Source: Nephromyces sp. MM_2019 (Eukaryota > Apicomplexa > Aconoidasida > Nephromycida). From it: DNA of 10,727 nucleotides. Both the position numbers and the translations under genes were made by a program. The DNA is taken from positions 4,075-14,801 of the forward strand of contig JADHZB010001630.1 in NCBI GenBank assembly GCA_015657535.1, written 5' to 3'. Position 1 is the first letter of the stretch. Each line of letters starts with the position of its first letter. Shown one piece after another: positions 1 to 6,838 of the stretch. The notes below the pieces were generated by a model. That model searched no databases and had not been told where the DNA came from. It saw only the letters and a list, made by a program, of their open reading frames with translations.

Positions 1-81
1 CACACACACACACACACATATGCACAAGACTTGCAAACAATATACACGTGATATAAAAAGCATTTAATGAATTGTTCTTAC
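1..81 (-). other. Start of the next intron of the MINDY-like gene
   Basis: The sense strand starts GTAAGAACA at 81 and ends in a TG repeat (plus-strand CA run at 1-18) cut by the window edge. No acceptor is seen. Confidence 0.5.
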
Positions 82-141
82 GATTTTCAGTACTCTCCAG
101 TAGAGCTACTTCCATGTCTTGGTTGTTGGAGGAAGTAGAGG
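82..141 (-). CDS. MINDY-like gene exon after the catalytic motif
   Basis: A good acceptor (TGTTGCTTGCAG) and donor (AAATC|GTAAGA) bracket 60 nt with phases 2 and 1, fitting the preceding exon. The peptide is STSSNNQDMEVALLESTEN. The segment DMEVALLES has hydrophobic-x-x-Ala-x-x-x-Ser spacing like a weak third UIM. It may equally be the next helix of the MINDY fold after a Ser-rich insert. The plus strand here is also open between an AG and a GT, but has no partner exon nearby. The gene continues left of the window. Confidence 0.6.
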
Positions 142-3100
142 CTGCAAGCAACACATGGTAAAAAAATGCACACACACACACACACAAGTAGAACGAGGGA
201 AGTCAGGGACAGGGAACGCAGCACACACACAAGCAATAGCAGCAGATGCCACAAGAAACTATCAAAAAGTAAGGGAACTTCATCTATCGCTGGGTGTACA
301 TACACCCAATTTTATCCCACCAAGCACATACAATCACAAGTAGTGTAAATTCAAACCCTATATGCAACATACGCACACGCAATCACTAGCACGCACAATC
401 AGCAGCAAATATACAATCAGCACCAACATGCACACACATATACAATGCCCATACACATAGCAGCAGCTCCTCTATTAAACAGTAGCCTTCGCAGGATAAG
501 CCCTTGGATTGAGGCCAGAACACCACAAGGACCGCCTTGCTTTTGATGAAGCCCCCAGTTAAGCACCGAATGACTTCCGTAAATGAAAGTGTGATTGAAC
601 CTAAAATACATACACACGCACACACACACACACACATACACACACACATACACATACACACATACACACATACACACACACACACACACAGGCTTCAGTA
701 CATATCAAATGAGGCAGCCGGATATGTGTGTCAGTAGGAGTGGGGAAAACATCACATCACAGACGATAGCAGTGAGCTTTGTATGCGAAATTTTACCAGC
801 AAGCACCAGGTGCAAATGTATATACGTATAGCTGAGAAAATTGCTAAAAATAACGAAATGAATACGGCGGTATGTGTGCGCCTTTGCCGCGCGTGCCTTT
901 TCTGTGTGTGTGTGTGTGTTTTGTATAACTTTAGGCATTATATTTTATTGCGATAAGTTCTTCTTATCCATAATACTATCTCTTTTCTACGCACACAAAA
1001 AAGCATAAAAACAGGCACAGAATAGAGAACATGCACACACACGCACACAGACCCCGTCGTCTGTTCATCTTCAAGCATAAGTTGTCTTTTTCAAACTATT
1101 CTCCTTAAGCATATCGTTTCTTCGAGACATCACCTTACACCCCCGCCCCCTTTCTGCCAATCCCTCATAAAGCTACCCCCCACATTCCACCAGCCCCATG
1201 AAATACCTAGCCCCCTCATCTTCACTATACACTCTCTCCCCCACATCAAGCATTTACCAACCCCCCTAATAGCCCCTCATCACACACCCCTCTATATCAA
1301 CCAGCTACTCATCCCCCTCACCATATACCCTGCAACACAACCCTCACCCCCACAAAAAAAATCTCCTCTTCACAAGCCTCCCCCCGCCACCCCCCTCTAT
1401 ACCATCTTAGGATATCTTCGACTCCAACTTGATCTATCCGCACACCAAAGATAACCTGAAAAACCTTACGTTTCTCCTCTCGAGGAAATGGCTGCATTCC
1501 CAGGCTCCCACCTCTCAACTCAGTAAACCCCCCATCAAAGGATGACTGTGAGGGACACACAGCATCTCTTTCAGTGTGTAGAGCTCCACCAACAGCAGCG
1601 TTAGTAGACTGAGTATAATCAGGGTAAGCATAGTTAATAGAGGTCGAAGGCTGCTTTTTGGGGGGAAGGTTGAGCTAAATATGTGTGGGTGTGTGTGGCT
1701 CGCTGTTTGTATTTATGTGTGAGTGTGTTGGTATGAATATGTGTGAATGTAGGCGTGCGAGTGCTGGTGTGAGGGTGTAGGTGTGTGGGTGTGCGGGTGC
1801 GTGTGTGTGGGTTGGTGATTCTCTATGTTGGACATGTATGGTTGGCGCGTTGCGGGTTCATGTGCTCCCATGGATAGTTGGGTGCACTGGTGGGTATGTG
1901 TGTGAGTTTGTGTGCGTTATTGTGTGTGAGTTTGTGTGCGTTATTGTGTGTGAGTTTGTGTGCGTTATTGTGTGTGAGTTTGTGTGCGTTATTGTGTGTG
2001 AGTTTGTGTGCGTTATTGTGTGTGAGTTTGTGTGCGTTATTGTGTGTGAGTTTGTGTGCGTTATTGTGTGTGAGTTTGTGTGCGCTTGTCTGCGTTAATG
2101 AGCGTTTTTTTTTGTGGCTATGCCGGTAGGCCAATCTGCATGATTATGTGCGCGTTCATTCATACAGTGGAGAATGCACACACATGCACACAATAGACAC
2201 ACACATGCAGATAAGCCTACACCATAGCTGTAGGATCAACAACAAAGGATGGGGAGAGTGGCTTCGCCTTGAAGATCTCCCATTAACAACGCTTGCCTCA
2301 GGCAGCTATACTCTACGCTACGGCACACACAAGGCAAAAATTCAAAAACCACACACAAGAACCCACCCTTTGGTCCACCTAAAACACAGCAAACTTACGT
2401 TTCAAACCACTCTTCACACCCCCCACCACAGCCTGCACACACCCCACCCCACCACAGCCTGCACACACCCCACCCCACTCACCTCAAAAAGGTTCTCTGC
2501 CTCTGCCGGCGCATGGCCCCCTGAAGAAGCCACCCCTTCATTACTACCTTCCACACTACCGGCAGGGTTTGAAGCCCCTCCAGCCACCCCCCCCACACTC
2601 CCCTCATTGCTGCAATCTGTAGCTCTACCCTCTGAGGTTTCTGCCGGGTCACACACACGATTTCCCCCCCTCCCACTCTCAGTTTGATGATCACCCCCCT
2701 CAAGCAAGAAAAACCGATGATTCACAAATCTATCATCCACATTCTTCCTAGAGTCAGCAGCATTGATGAGTAGATCTGTGATATCATCCTGTCTGAGGAC
2801 ATCAGGGGGGATGTTGTGCAACCAGTCGTCTTTAGCAGATGTTGGAGAACTTGGGGGGGGGGACTCAATAGGCCCAATGGAGGAGCGGGATACATCCTTC
2901 AAATCGCTTTCATGAACTAAACAGGGGGGGGAAAAGGATGGGAGGCGAGGGGGGTGAGGGAGGTGAAGGGGGTGACGGGGGTGAAAACGGTGAGGCGTGC
3001 AAAGGGGGTGATGCGGGTGAAAACGGTGAGAGGGGTGATGGGAGACCGAGAAGGACGGAGTTAGCTGGGGGCACTGAAGCGCGTGGAATGAGGTTGAGAA

Positions 3101-5379
3101 ATGGCGCTGATGTGGGGTGGGTGGATCTAGGGGGGGTTCAGAGGGGAACTCAGGGATAGGATTGAGAAAAGCTGGGAGTCAGTGTGGTGCTAGGGAGGGA
3201 AGCTCACTGAGGTGCGTGTATAGAGGATTCATGTATAGTAATAAAAGAGTGGGATCGTACTATCTTAATGATCCAAAAACTAGTCTCAAGGCTGCTTAAA
3301 AGGGTCTGCACTACGTCTCCACCACTTTAAGATTGAAGAAGCTGCAGGAAGCTCAACTTCATGAAGCTCTAATGTATAAGAAAAGAAGTAGGTTAAAGAC
3401 TGAGTAGGAGAGCCTTAAGTATTTTATACACAATCAATCCCCGCAAAAAAGTGTGAACTTTGTATAACTTCTTGGAACAAATGGAAGGCATGTGCGTGTG
3501 TCAGCGTGTTACAGTAAGTGTGTGCGTGTTGGTCTGAAAGTGCATTACAGTGTACGAGATAGTGTGAGTGTCAGTGTGTTTGCAAGTTAGTGTGCGTGTC
3601 GAAGTTAGTCTGCAAGCTGCTAGTGAGCGTGTGTGTCAGTGCACTACAGCGTGTCACAGCCTGTGTGTGTATGTCTGTGTGGACATACGCAAGTGATGCC
3701 CCTAGTATGAGTGCCCAGTAGCTCATGCACACAGTTCAAACGGGATCCTACACGCAGTGAGCAGTCTAAACCTTATATAACGGGGTATAACCAATCTAAA
3801 AGTATCAAAACACACAACTAACCTTCATTCAATGAGCGTTGTACGGCAGTTCGCAAACTCTCACTTTCGGCTTGTAAAACGGCTTCCGGGAATTCTCCCC
3901 TCCTTCAAATACACACACACACACACAAAGATGCTTATACTATAGATTCATTCGCTCCAATATTTGGAGAACTCAAGATAACACACACTTTCAGCATCTT
4001 TAGCTTACAGACTGCAATGCACTGGAAGTAACACACACCCTTATGGTGGTTGCGACAGTATTAGAAGGGGAAGATATCACCCACACACACGCTTGCACAC
4101 AAAGCTGCTTATTTTAGGATTAGCTGAGAGTCTCTTCAGTCTTCAAAGTGCAAGTGTTAAGTACTCAAAAAATAACAACACATAGCACAGCCCCGACTAC
4201 GCACACACAAACATGTAGCAAAAAACTTAACATACACAAGGAATCAGAATAAAGCATAATAGTAAAGGCTACAGCACAGACACTACACATTATAGATTAT
4301 TACATAAAACACCGATAACATACTGTATAATGCATACAACACAATTAACACATCTAACACACTACATAATACACACAAAACACTACAGACTGCACAAAAC
4401 AAACACATAGGCAACACACAATACACACAACAAACGCACACAAAACGCGCATACATAACACACGCACAACACACAATACACAACGCACAAACACAACACA
4501 CAATACACAACGCACAAACACAACACACAACACACATATAATACACACAATACACACACATAATACACACAACACATACAAAAATTTCCTACCCGCCAGA
4601 CAAGAGGCTGTTGTAATCGATGAGAGAATTTCTAAGGGCCTCCCTTAGTCCCGCCTCATTCCTGTCTTCTTCATCTGTAAAGCCCCCTTTTAGAGCCTCT
4701 GGATTCATTATGCCAGATACCTAAGAAAATGATAAGTATGTGAAAGCGAAATCACACACACATGTATCAAGCTGTAAAAAAACACACAATCACATGCACA
4801 CACACAAGTATTGTGGAGTAACTGCGCCCTCCCAGAGGCTTAGGGTATGTGAAACTATACCTCTGCTATAATTCTCGCTCTTGCTCAGGAGTAGACCGCT
4901 AACTTCACCCCATATTCCCCACACAAAAACGTCTAATTTTCCTCACAAACTCCATCATTTCCCACCATTTAAGCTTACTTCCTCATCTTCTCTCATCACT
5001 CTATCTTCCCCACGCAAAAAATATCTAATTTTAATCACGAAGTCCATCATTTCCCACCGTGTATCACATCTTCTGTTTGATCTTCAAACATCAGTTAAAC
5101 CGCAGATTCCACAAAAAACCATTTTCCACAACACACCCCCTTAAAAAACGTCGGAAAACGATGCACTCCCATCTTTTGAAAGAATCTGTGAGAAGCTCCA
5201 CTCTTCTCTAAATATAGTCTAGACACACACACCACATCCTCCTTGGAGTATAGTTGCGTGATATTCTAGAAAAAGATAGGAATCTAGAGGAGGGAGAATT
5301 ATAGAGTATTTACCTGCTTCGTTAGTTCTTTGAAGTGTATGTGTTTGTTTGCTCATCAGTAAGAGCTTTAGAGTTTCCT
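82..5379 (-). CDS. Spliced gene, partial: UIM-containing MINDY-3/4-type deubiquitinase
   Basis: The whole gene model runs right to left and leaves the window on the left. The best supported exons are 4720-4593, 3902-3823, 2916-2483, 1650-1403, 600-455 and 141-82. An optional exon at 3368-3315 and two 5' candidates (5379-5314 and 4883-4861) also fit. Every junction is GT/AG and the phases agree throughout: 2+1, 1+2, 0+0, 2+1, 1+2. The encoded order is two UIMs, a Ser/Pro/Gly-rich linker, then the start of a MINDY catalytic domain. MINDY enzymes are cysteine deubiquitinases that trim Lys48-linked ubiquitin chains. UIMs bind ubiquitin and could raise affinity for chains. The catalytic Gln and Cys are present; the catalytic His would be further left, outside the window. 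The true start codon is not established. Family assignment rests on the catalytic exon; the exon chain rests on splice sites and phase. Confidence 0.75.
142..454 (-). other. Intron with CA/TG microsatellite
   Basis: This lies between the catalytic exon and the 141-82 exon. It contains a pure plus-strand CA run at 169-186 and looser CA-rich sequence at 220-440. No other exon with good borders was found. Confidence 0.5.
455..600 (-). CDS. MINDY-like gene exon: catalytic Gln/Cys motif
   Basis: The acceptor reads TG repeats, then TGTATTTTAG; 146 nt follow (1+144+1) to ATGT|GTATGG. The exon encodes FNHTFIYGSHSVLNWGLH, then QKQGGPCGVLASIQGLILRR and LLFNRG. GGPCGVLA followed by an alternating hydrophobic helix ending LLF is the hallmark of MINDY-3/4 (FAM188/DUF4205) deubiquitinases; MINDY-1/2 have a related NGPCPLLA. 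The presumed nucleophile Cys is encoded at 527-525, and the oxyanion-hole Gln six residues before it at 545-543, the spacing known for the family. Both active-site residues are intact. The exact 3' border is less sure: GT at 457-456 or 443-442 are alternatives, but only the GT at 454-453 fits the phase of the next exon. Confidence 0.85.
605..691. repeat. CA/TG microsatellite next to the catalytic-exon acceptor
   Basis: About 85 bp of interrupted (CA)n with TACA breaks on the plus strand, i.e. (TG)n on the sense strand of the MINDY-like gene. It ends three bases before the TTTTAG acceptor and takes the place of a normal polypyrimidine tract. Confidence 0.85.
1138..1400. repeat. C-rich (plus) / G-rich (sense) low-complexity tract
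   Basis: About 260 bp dominated by C, A and T with repeated CCCC/CCCCC runs on the plus strand. It is intronic and has potential for G-quadruplex formation in the pre-mRNA. Confidence 0.6.
1403..1650 (-). CDS. MINDY-like gene exon: entry into the catalytic domain
   Basis: The acceptor follows CAACCTTCCCCCCAAAAAG and is a tandem AAGCAG, so the exon may start at 1653 or 1650 with or without one Gln. Phase 0 at the start matches the 2483 donor. The donor used here is AAGATG|GTATAG, leaving two bases that complete a Trp codon with the next exon. The first half is Ser/Thr/Tyr-rich; the second half reads REEKRKVFQVIFG, then VRIDQVGVEDILR. A basic/hydrophobic strand ending in FG shortly before the catalytic motif is what I recall for FAM188-type domains. 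Other GTs (a GTAAGG after GAGAAAC, and a GTGTGCGG after VIF) are possible donors but would cut this block short. Confidence 0.7.
1681..1896. repeat. TG-rich tract in intron
   Basis: Imperfect GTGTGGG/GTGTGT sequence on the plus strand leading into the 24-bp minisatellite, inside the sense-strand intron 2482-1651. Confidence 0.6.
1897..2084. repeat. 24-bp minisatellite, about 8 near-identical copies
   Basis: The unit GAGTTTGTGTGCGTTATT plus GTGTGT starts at 1904, 1928, 1952, 1976, 2000, 2024, 2048 and 2072, an exact 24-bp period. The copies look identical until the last one, which drifts after GTGCGC. Because 24 is a multiple of three and the unit lacks stops in several frames, it creates artificial ORFs on both strands (CVIVCEFV plus, HKLTHNNA minus). 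It lies in the intron between the 2916-2483 and 1650-1403 exons. Confidence 0.9.
2425..2476. repeat. 26-bp tandem duplication beside a splice donor
   Basis: ACCACAGCCTGCACACACCC plus CACCCC occurs at 2425 and again at 2451, directly next to the sense-strand donor at 2482. The rest of the intron up to about 2150 is CA-rich with no clear gene. Confidence 0.8.
2483..2916 (-). CDS. MINDY-like gene exon: Ser/Pro/Gly-rich linker
   Basis: This is the largest exon, 434 nt (2+432). The acceptor has a long C/T tract ending CCCTGTTTAG; the donor is a textbook TTTGAG|GTGAGTG. The protein starts HESDLKDVSRSS, has a Pro/Ser stretch (ESPPPSSPTSA), then a more ordered block (DDWLHNIPPDVLRQDDITDL and DDRFVNHRFFLLEGG), and ends in a Gly/Ala/Ser/Glu-rich low-complexity tail to AEAENLFE. 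No domain is recognised; it joins the UIMs to the catalytic part. The sense strand has a run of ten C (2862-2853) inside the Pro codons, a place where copying or sequencing slips could break the frame. The frame agrees on both sides of it, so the assembled length looks right. Confidence 0.75.
2937..3052. repeat. GGTGA-rich tandem tract upstream of the linker exon
   Basis: Short GGTGA/GGGGGTGA units on the plus strand, including GTGAAAACGGTGAG at 2981 and 3017 (36 bp apart). On the sense strand it is TCACC(C)-rich and continues the pyrimidine tract before the 2916 acceptor. The plus-strand Gly-rich frame here is a by-product. Confidence 0.6.
3315..3368 (-). CDS. Possible 54-nt cassette exon of the MINDY-like gene
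   Basis: A very strong sense-strand acceptor (long C/T tract, then TTATACATTAG) is followed by 54 nt encoding LHEVELPAASSILKWWR with two leading bases and one trailing base. The donor is GAGAC|GTAGTG, of middling quality. Its phases fit both neighbours (3823 leaves one base; 2916 needs one), and its length is a multiple of three, so inclusion or skipping leaves the frame intact. The plus strand over the same bases is also open and helical-looking (KKLQEAQLHEAL...), so strand choice relies on the acceptor and on the surrounding minus-strand gene. Confidence 0.4.
3369..3822 (-). other. Intron with diffuse TG-rich repeats
   Basis: Positions 3490-3690 hold loosely repeated GTGTCAGTG and TACAGTG words on the plus strand with no fixed period. 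No exon is supported in the remainder. Confidence 0.4.
3823..3902 (-). CDS. MINDY-like gene exon carrying UIM 2
   Basis: The acceptor reads TG-repeat then ATTTGAAG; the donor is TGAAG|GTTAGT. The 80-nt exon has one leading base, 26 codons and one trailing base. The leading base completes a Gly codon with the two bases left by the 4720-4593 exon. It encodes RGEFPEAVLQ, then AESESLRTAVQRSLNE, a second UIM: acidic lead, Leu-x-x-Ala-x-x-x-Ser-x-x-Glu. The two UIMs are about 20 residues apart on adjacent exons, suggesting a tandem ubiquitin-binding unit. The acceptor has little pyrimidine tract beyond the sense-strand (TG)n run at 3911-3926, so recognition may depend on that repeat. The phase fit and the motif together make this a secure call. 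Confidence 0.75.
3903..4592 (-). other. Intron between the two UIM exons, CA-rich
   Basis: A 690-nt intron. It includes a pure CA run at 3911-3926 and, from about 4360 to 4580, an ACAC/ACAAC-rich tract in which a 27-bp unit (with CAACGCACAAACACAACACA) is repeated at 4481 and 4508. The long Cys-rich minus-strand frames here are repeat translations. Confidence 0.6.
4593..4720 (-). CDS. MINDY-like gene exon carrying UIM 1
   Basis: The acceptor is a good pyrimidine tract ending TTTTCTTAG; the donor is GGCGG|GTAGGA. The 128-nt exon starts in phase 0 and leaves two bases. It encodes VSGIMNPEAL, then DEEDRNEAG followed by LREALRNSLIDY. This is the UIM pattern: an acidic cluster, then hydrophobic-x-x-Ala-x-x-x-Ser-x-x-acidic, with Ala and Ser four residues apart and Asp three residues after the Ser. 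UIMs are single helices that bind the Ile44 patch of ubiquitin. Spacing and acidic lead match the family well; no close homologue could be checked. The sense-strand intron that follows (4592-3903) is TG-rich. Confidence 0.75.
4861..4883 (-). CDS. Candidate 23-nt microexon of the MINDY-like gene
   Basis: The minus strand shows CTACTCCTGAG, then 23 nt, then GCAGAG|GTATAG. In the needed frame it has two leading bases and encodes RARIIAE, ending in phase 0. It thus bridges the exon ending at 5314 (one leftover base) and the exon starting at 4720 (phase 0) without a stop, giving NEA-A-RARIIAE-VSGIMNP. The acceptor is only fair and so short an exon is easy to find by chance. The alternative is direct splicing to an internal acceptor in the next exon. 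Confidence 0.3.
4915..5058. repeat. Diverged direct duplication of about 52 bp
   Basis: Copy 1 at 4915-4966 and copy 2 at 5006-5058 share TTCCCCAC(A/G)CAAAAA, TCTAATTTT and TCCATCATTTCCCACC, 91 bp apart with several changes. The region is C/T-rich on the plus strand and makes an artificial Ser/Pro-rich frame. It lies in the sense-strand intron between 5314 and 4883. Confidence 0.7.
5314..5379 (-). CDS. Candidate 5' exon of the MINDY-like gene
   Basis: The minus strand reads a pyrimidine-rich stretch ending in CAACAG, then 66 nt of open frame (2+63+1), then a strong donor GCAG|GTAAAT. The peptide begins ETLKLLLMSK and ends LQRTNEA, a helical-looking, charged sequence. The same frame stays open upstream to an ATG at 5434-5432 (MFPSFLSPHF...). 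This could therefore be the first coding exon, read from that Met, instead of an internal exon starting at 5379. The upstream extension is pyrimidine-rich and looks more like an acceptor tract than protein. It ends with one leftover base, which fits the microexon at 4883-4861, or a weaker alternative acceptor inside the 4720 exon (CCAG|AG). No domain recognised. Confidence 0.45.
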
Positions 5380-5449
5380 CTGTTGGTAGATTAATTGAAG
5401 GAATAAAATGAGGTGAGAGGAACGATGGGAACATGTGGTGGGTTGGGTG

Positions 5450-5720
5450 GAACTAGCAGGTGTGGGCGTGGGTGTGTGTGTGGGTTTATGTGTGTGTTGA
5501 TGTGGGTGTGTAGTGGGCGTGTGGGTGTGGGCGGGTGCTGTACTGTGTGTGTAGGTGGGTGTTGACGTGTGCGCTATACTATATGTGTGTGTGGGTGTTG
5601 GTGTATTGGTGCCACATTGTGTATACGTGTTTGTGTGTGGATGTGTGTGGGAATGCGCGGGTTGGTGAGTGAGGGTGCGTGTTTGCGTGGGTGGGTGCTG
5701 ATACTACGTGTGTCTGAATA
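5450..5720. repeat. TG-rich tract, imperfect GTGTGGGTG
   Basis: About 270 bp of GTGTG and GTGGGTG words on the plus strand with TACT breaks. No exon is seen. A short plus-strand frame at 5724-5747 (MEDLMIKK, then AAAAAG|GTACTT) is too small to call. Confidence 0.6.
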
Positions 5721-5776
5721 CACATGGAGGATTTAATGATCAAAAAGGTACTTAGAGTAGGAACTGGGGCTGAGCA

Positions 5777-5990
5777 TAGCACATACATACACACACGCTA
5801 ACACAAGCACACGAACTCATCCCTATAGAGCCCACATAAAAAGATGCAATACACACATATAGGCAAGCGCACACACGCTTGCAGGCAAATGGACACACAC
5901 ATGCAGGTAAACGCACACGCATATGCAGGTACATATACACATACACAGTTACTGACGGACATACACCGGTACACACACGGCATACCGGCT
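5777..5990. repeat. CA-rich tract
   Basis: ACACAC and GCAGG(C/T)AAA words in loose repetition on the plus strand (for example GCAGGCAAATGGACACACAC, then GCAGGTAAACGCACACGC, then GCAGGTACATATACAC). This is a diverged tandem of about 25-30 bp. Confidence 0.5.
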
Positions 5991-6081
5991 AGAGGTCGAC
6001 AGCAAAGAAGAGATCAGCAAGATACTCGCGCAATGCTGTGTGTGGGCATCTGCTACCTTCGCTACTGTGTGTTAGTTGCAG

Positions 6082-6162
6082 ACTTCCCTCTCAAAGTGTT
6101 ATACTTAGTGCGCAGCTTCTAACACACATAAGATGCTCATTAAGCACACTCGGGAGGCTAAT
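6082..6162 (+). CDS. Unassigned exon-like island
   Basis: A good plus-strand acceptor (CTACTGTGTGTTAGTTGCAG) and a donor (GCTAAT|GTAAGC) bracket 81 nt that stay open with one leading and two trailing bases, starting LPSQSVILSAQLL. A second frame also runs for 13 codons to a stop. Just upstream (5996-6035) the plus strand reads VDSKEEISKILAQC before a GT. The minus strand has competing splice-like signals. No protein family is recognised and the link to ADA2, 3 kb away, is unproven. Confidence 0.2.
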
Positions 6163-6455
6163 GTAAGCTACAAGCATTTCATACACTCTGCATACACTAG
6201 AGCATATACGGAGAATCATACACCCACACACAAACACACACGTTCACTCGGAACTCACGTCACACGCACATGCCACAGTAACCTACATATCTCGGTTACT
6301 TTATTCGGAAATACACACACGAATAGATTTCTTACATATACACGGACATATCATGCATACATGCACAAGCCTGAAAGGCACACAGACACTACAGTCTCAG
6401 ACAAAGATGCACGCAAGTCTCAGACACACACATCTCGGACACACAGATACACACA

Positions 6456-6720
6456 CACACAGGTCTCATTTATTCTTATACCTCAGACAGATGTACCAGA
6501 CTCAGACACACACGCACAGGTCTCAGTCATGCTTGCTCTTGCATCTCAAACTCACACATCCTTTCGTCTCAGACCCACAAGACTCAGACACACACCCTTT
6601 CGTCTCAGACACACACCCTTTCGTCTCAGACACACACACAAACAAGACTAAGAAACGCACGCACAGGTCTCCGTCATTCTTATATCTCAGATATACACAC
6701 ACGTCTCATACGCACACACA
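6456..6720. repeat. Diverged GGTCTC...CTCAGAC repeats with a 21-bp tandem core
   Basis: CCTTTCGTCTCAGAC recurs at about 6560, 6596 and 6617; the last two bound an exact 21-bp unit (CTTTCGTCTCAGACACACAC plus C). Larger copies starting CACAGGTCTC(A/C) then TTATTCTTATACCTCAGA or similar occur near 6456, 6508 and 6660. Surrounding sequence from 6220 is CA-rich. The plus-strand frames with His/Thr and SDTHPFV words are repeat translations. Confidence 0.7.
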
Positions 6721-6725
6721 CACAC

Positions 6726-6838
6726 CTGCACACAAAATTTCCGCTACTCAGCTCATCAGCGGAACCCCTCAAGTTTTCCCAAGAGTTGTTGCTCCTTTCT
6801 CCCCGCCTTCTCCCCCCCAACTCAATGATTTTCCTCAT
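6726..6838 (-). CDS. Unassigned exon-like island, minus strand
   Basis: An ATG at 6838-6836 opens 37 codons (MRKIIELGGRRRGERSNNSW, then ENLRGSADELSSGNFVC) ending at TGCAG|GTGTGT. It could be a first exon of the MINDY-like gene or of another minus-strand transcript, but no phase-compatible path to the 5379-5314 exon was found. The plus strand over the same bases is also open after an AG (PQVFPRVVAPFSPP...DFPHL, stop at 6841). Strand and reality are uncertain. Confidence 0.2.

Larger units (their letters stand above)
601..1402 (-). other. Intron between the 1650-1403 and 600-455 exons
   Basis: An 802-nt intron on the sense strand. Just after the donor (sense strand, 1396-1376) it is very G-rich, with two runs of about six G. 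The plus strand from 1138 to 1400 is correspondingly C-rich with many CCCC runs. The rest has short TG/CA patches (908-920, 1034-1048) and no further exon that I can support. Confidence 0.5.

Noticed and set aside
386..689. Long minus-strand Cys/Val-rich frames
   Set aside because: The Cys-Val part is translation of the CA/TG microsatellite; only the 600-455 part in one frame is a real exon.
1403..1480. Alternative donor GAGAAAC|GTAAGG joining directly to the 141-82 exon
   Set aside because: Phase allows it, but it would skip the catalytic exon and cut off the conserved KVFQVIFG block; kept only as a possible skipped isoform.
1781..2134. Repeat proteins CVIVCEFV (plus) or HKLTHNNA (minus)
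   Set aside because: They come from a stop-free 24-bp minisatellite with a period divisible by three, sitting in an intron between two phase-matched exons.
2148..2687. 179-codon plus-strand frame
   Set aside because: CA-rich and Pro/Thr/His-rich; its right half mirrors the well-supported minus-strand linker exon.
2938..3159. Gly/Glu-rich plus-strand frame
   Set aside because: It follows a GGTGA tandem tract that forms the pyrimidine tract of the minus-strand acceptor at 2917.
3300..3407. Plus-strand helical frame KKLQEAQLHEAL ending at TAG
   Set aside because: No start or clear acceptor on the plus strand, while the minus strand has a strong acceptor and a phase-matched exon over the same bases; kept only as an alternative.
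3730..3760. tRNA-like GTTCAAAC word
   Set aside because: No T-arm stem around it and no acceptor, D or anticodon arms can be drawn.
4283..4581. Cys-rich minus-strand frames of 64-95 codons
   Set aside because: They are translation of an ACAC/ACAAC repeat in several frames at once.
4881..5144. 87-codon plus-strand Ser/Pro/His frame
   Set aside because: Built on a diverged 52-bp duplication in C/T-rich intron sequence; no domain, and opposite to the resident gene.
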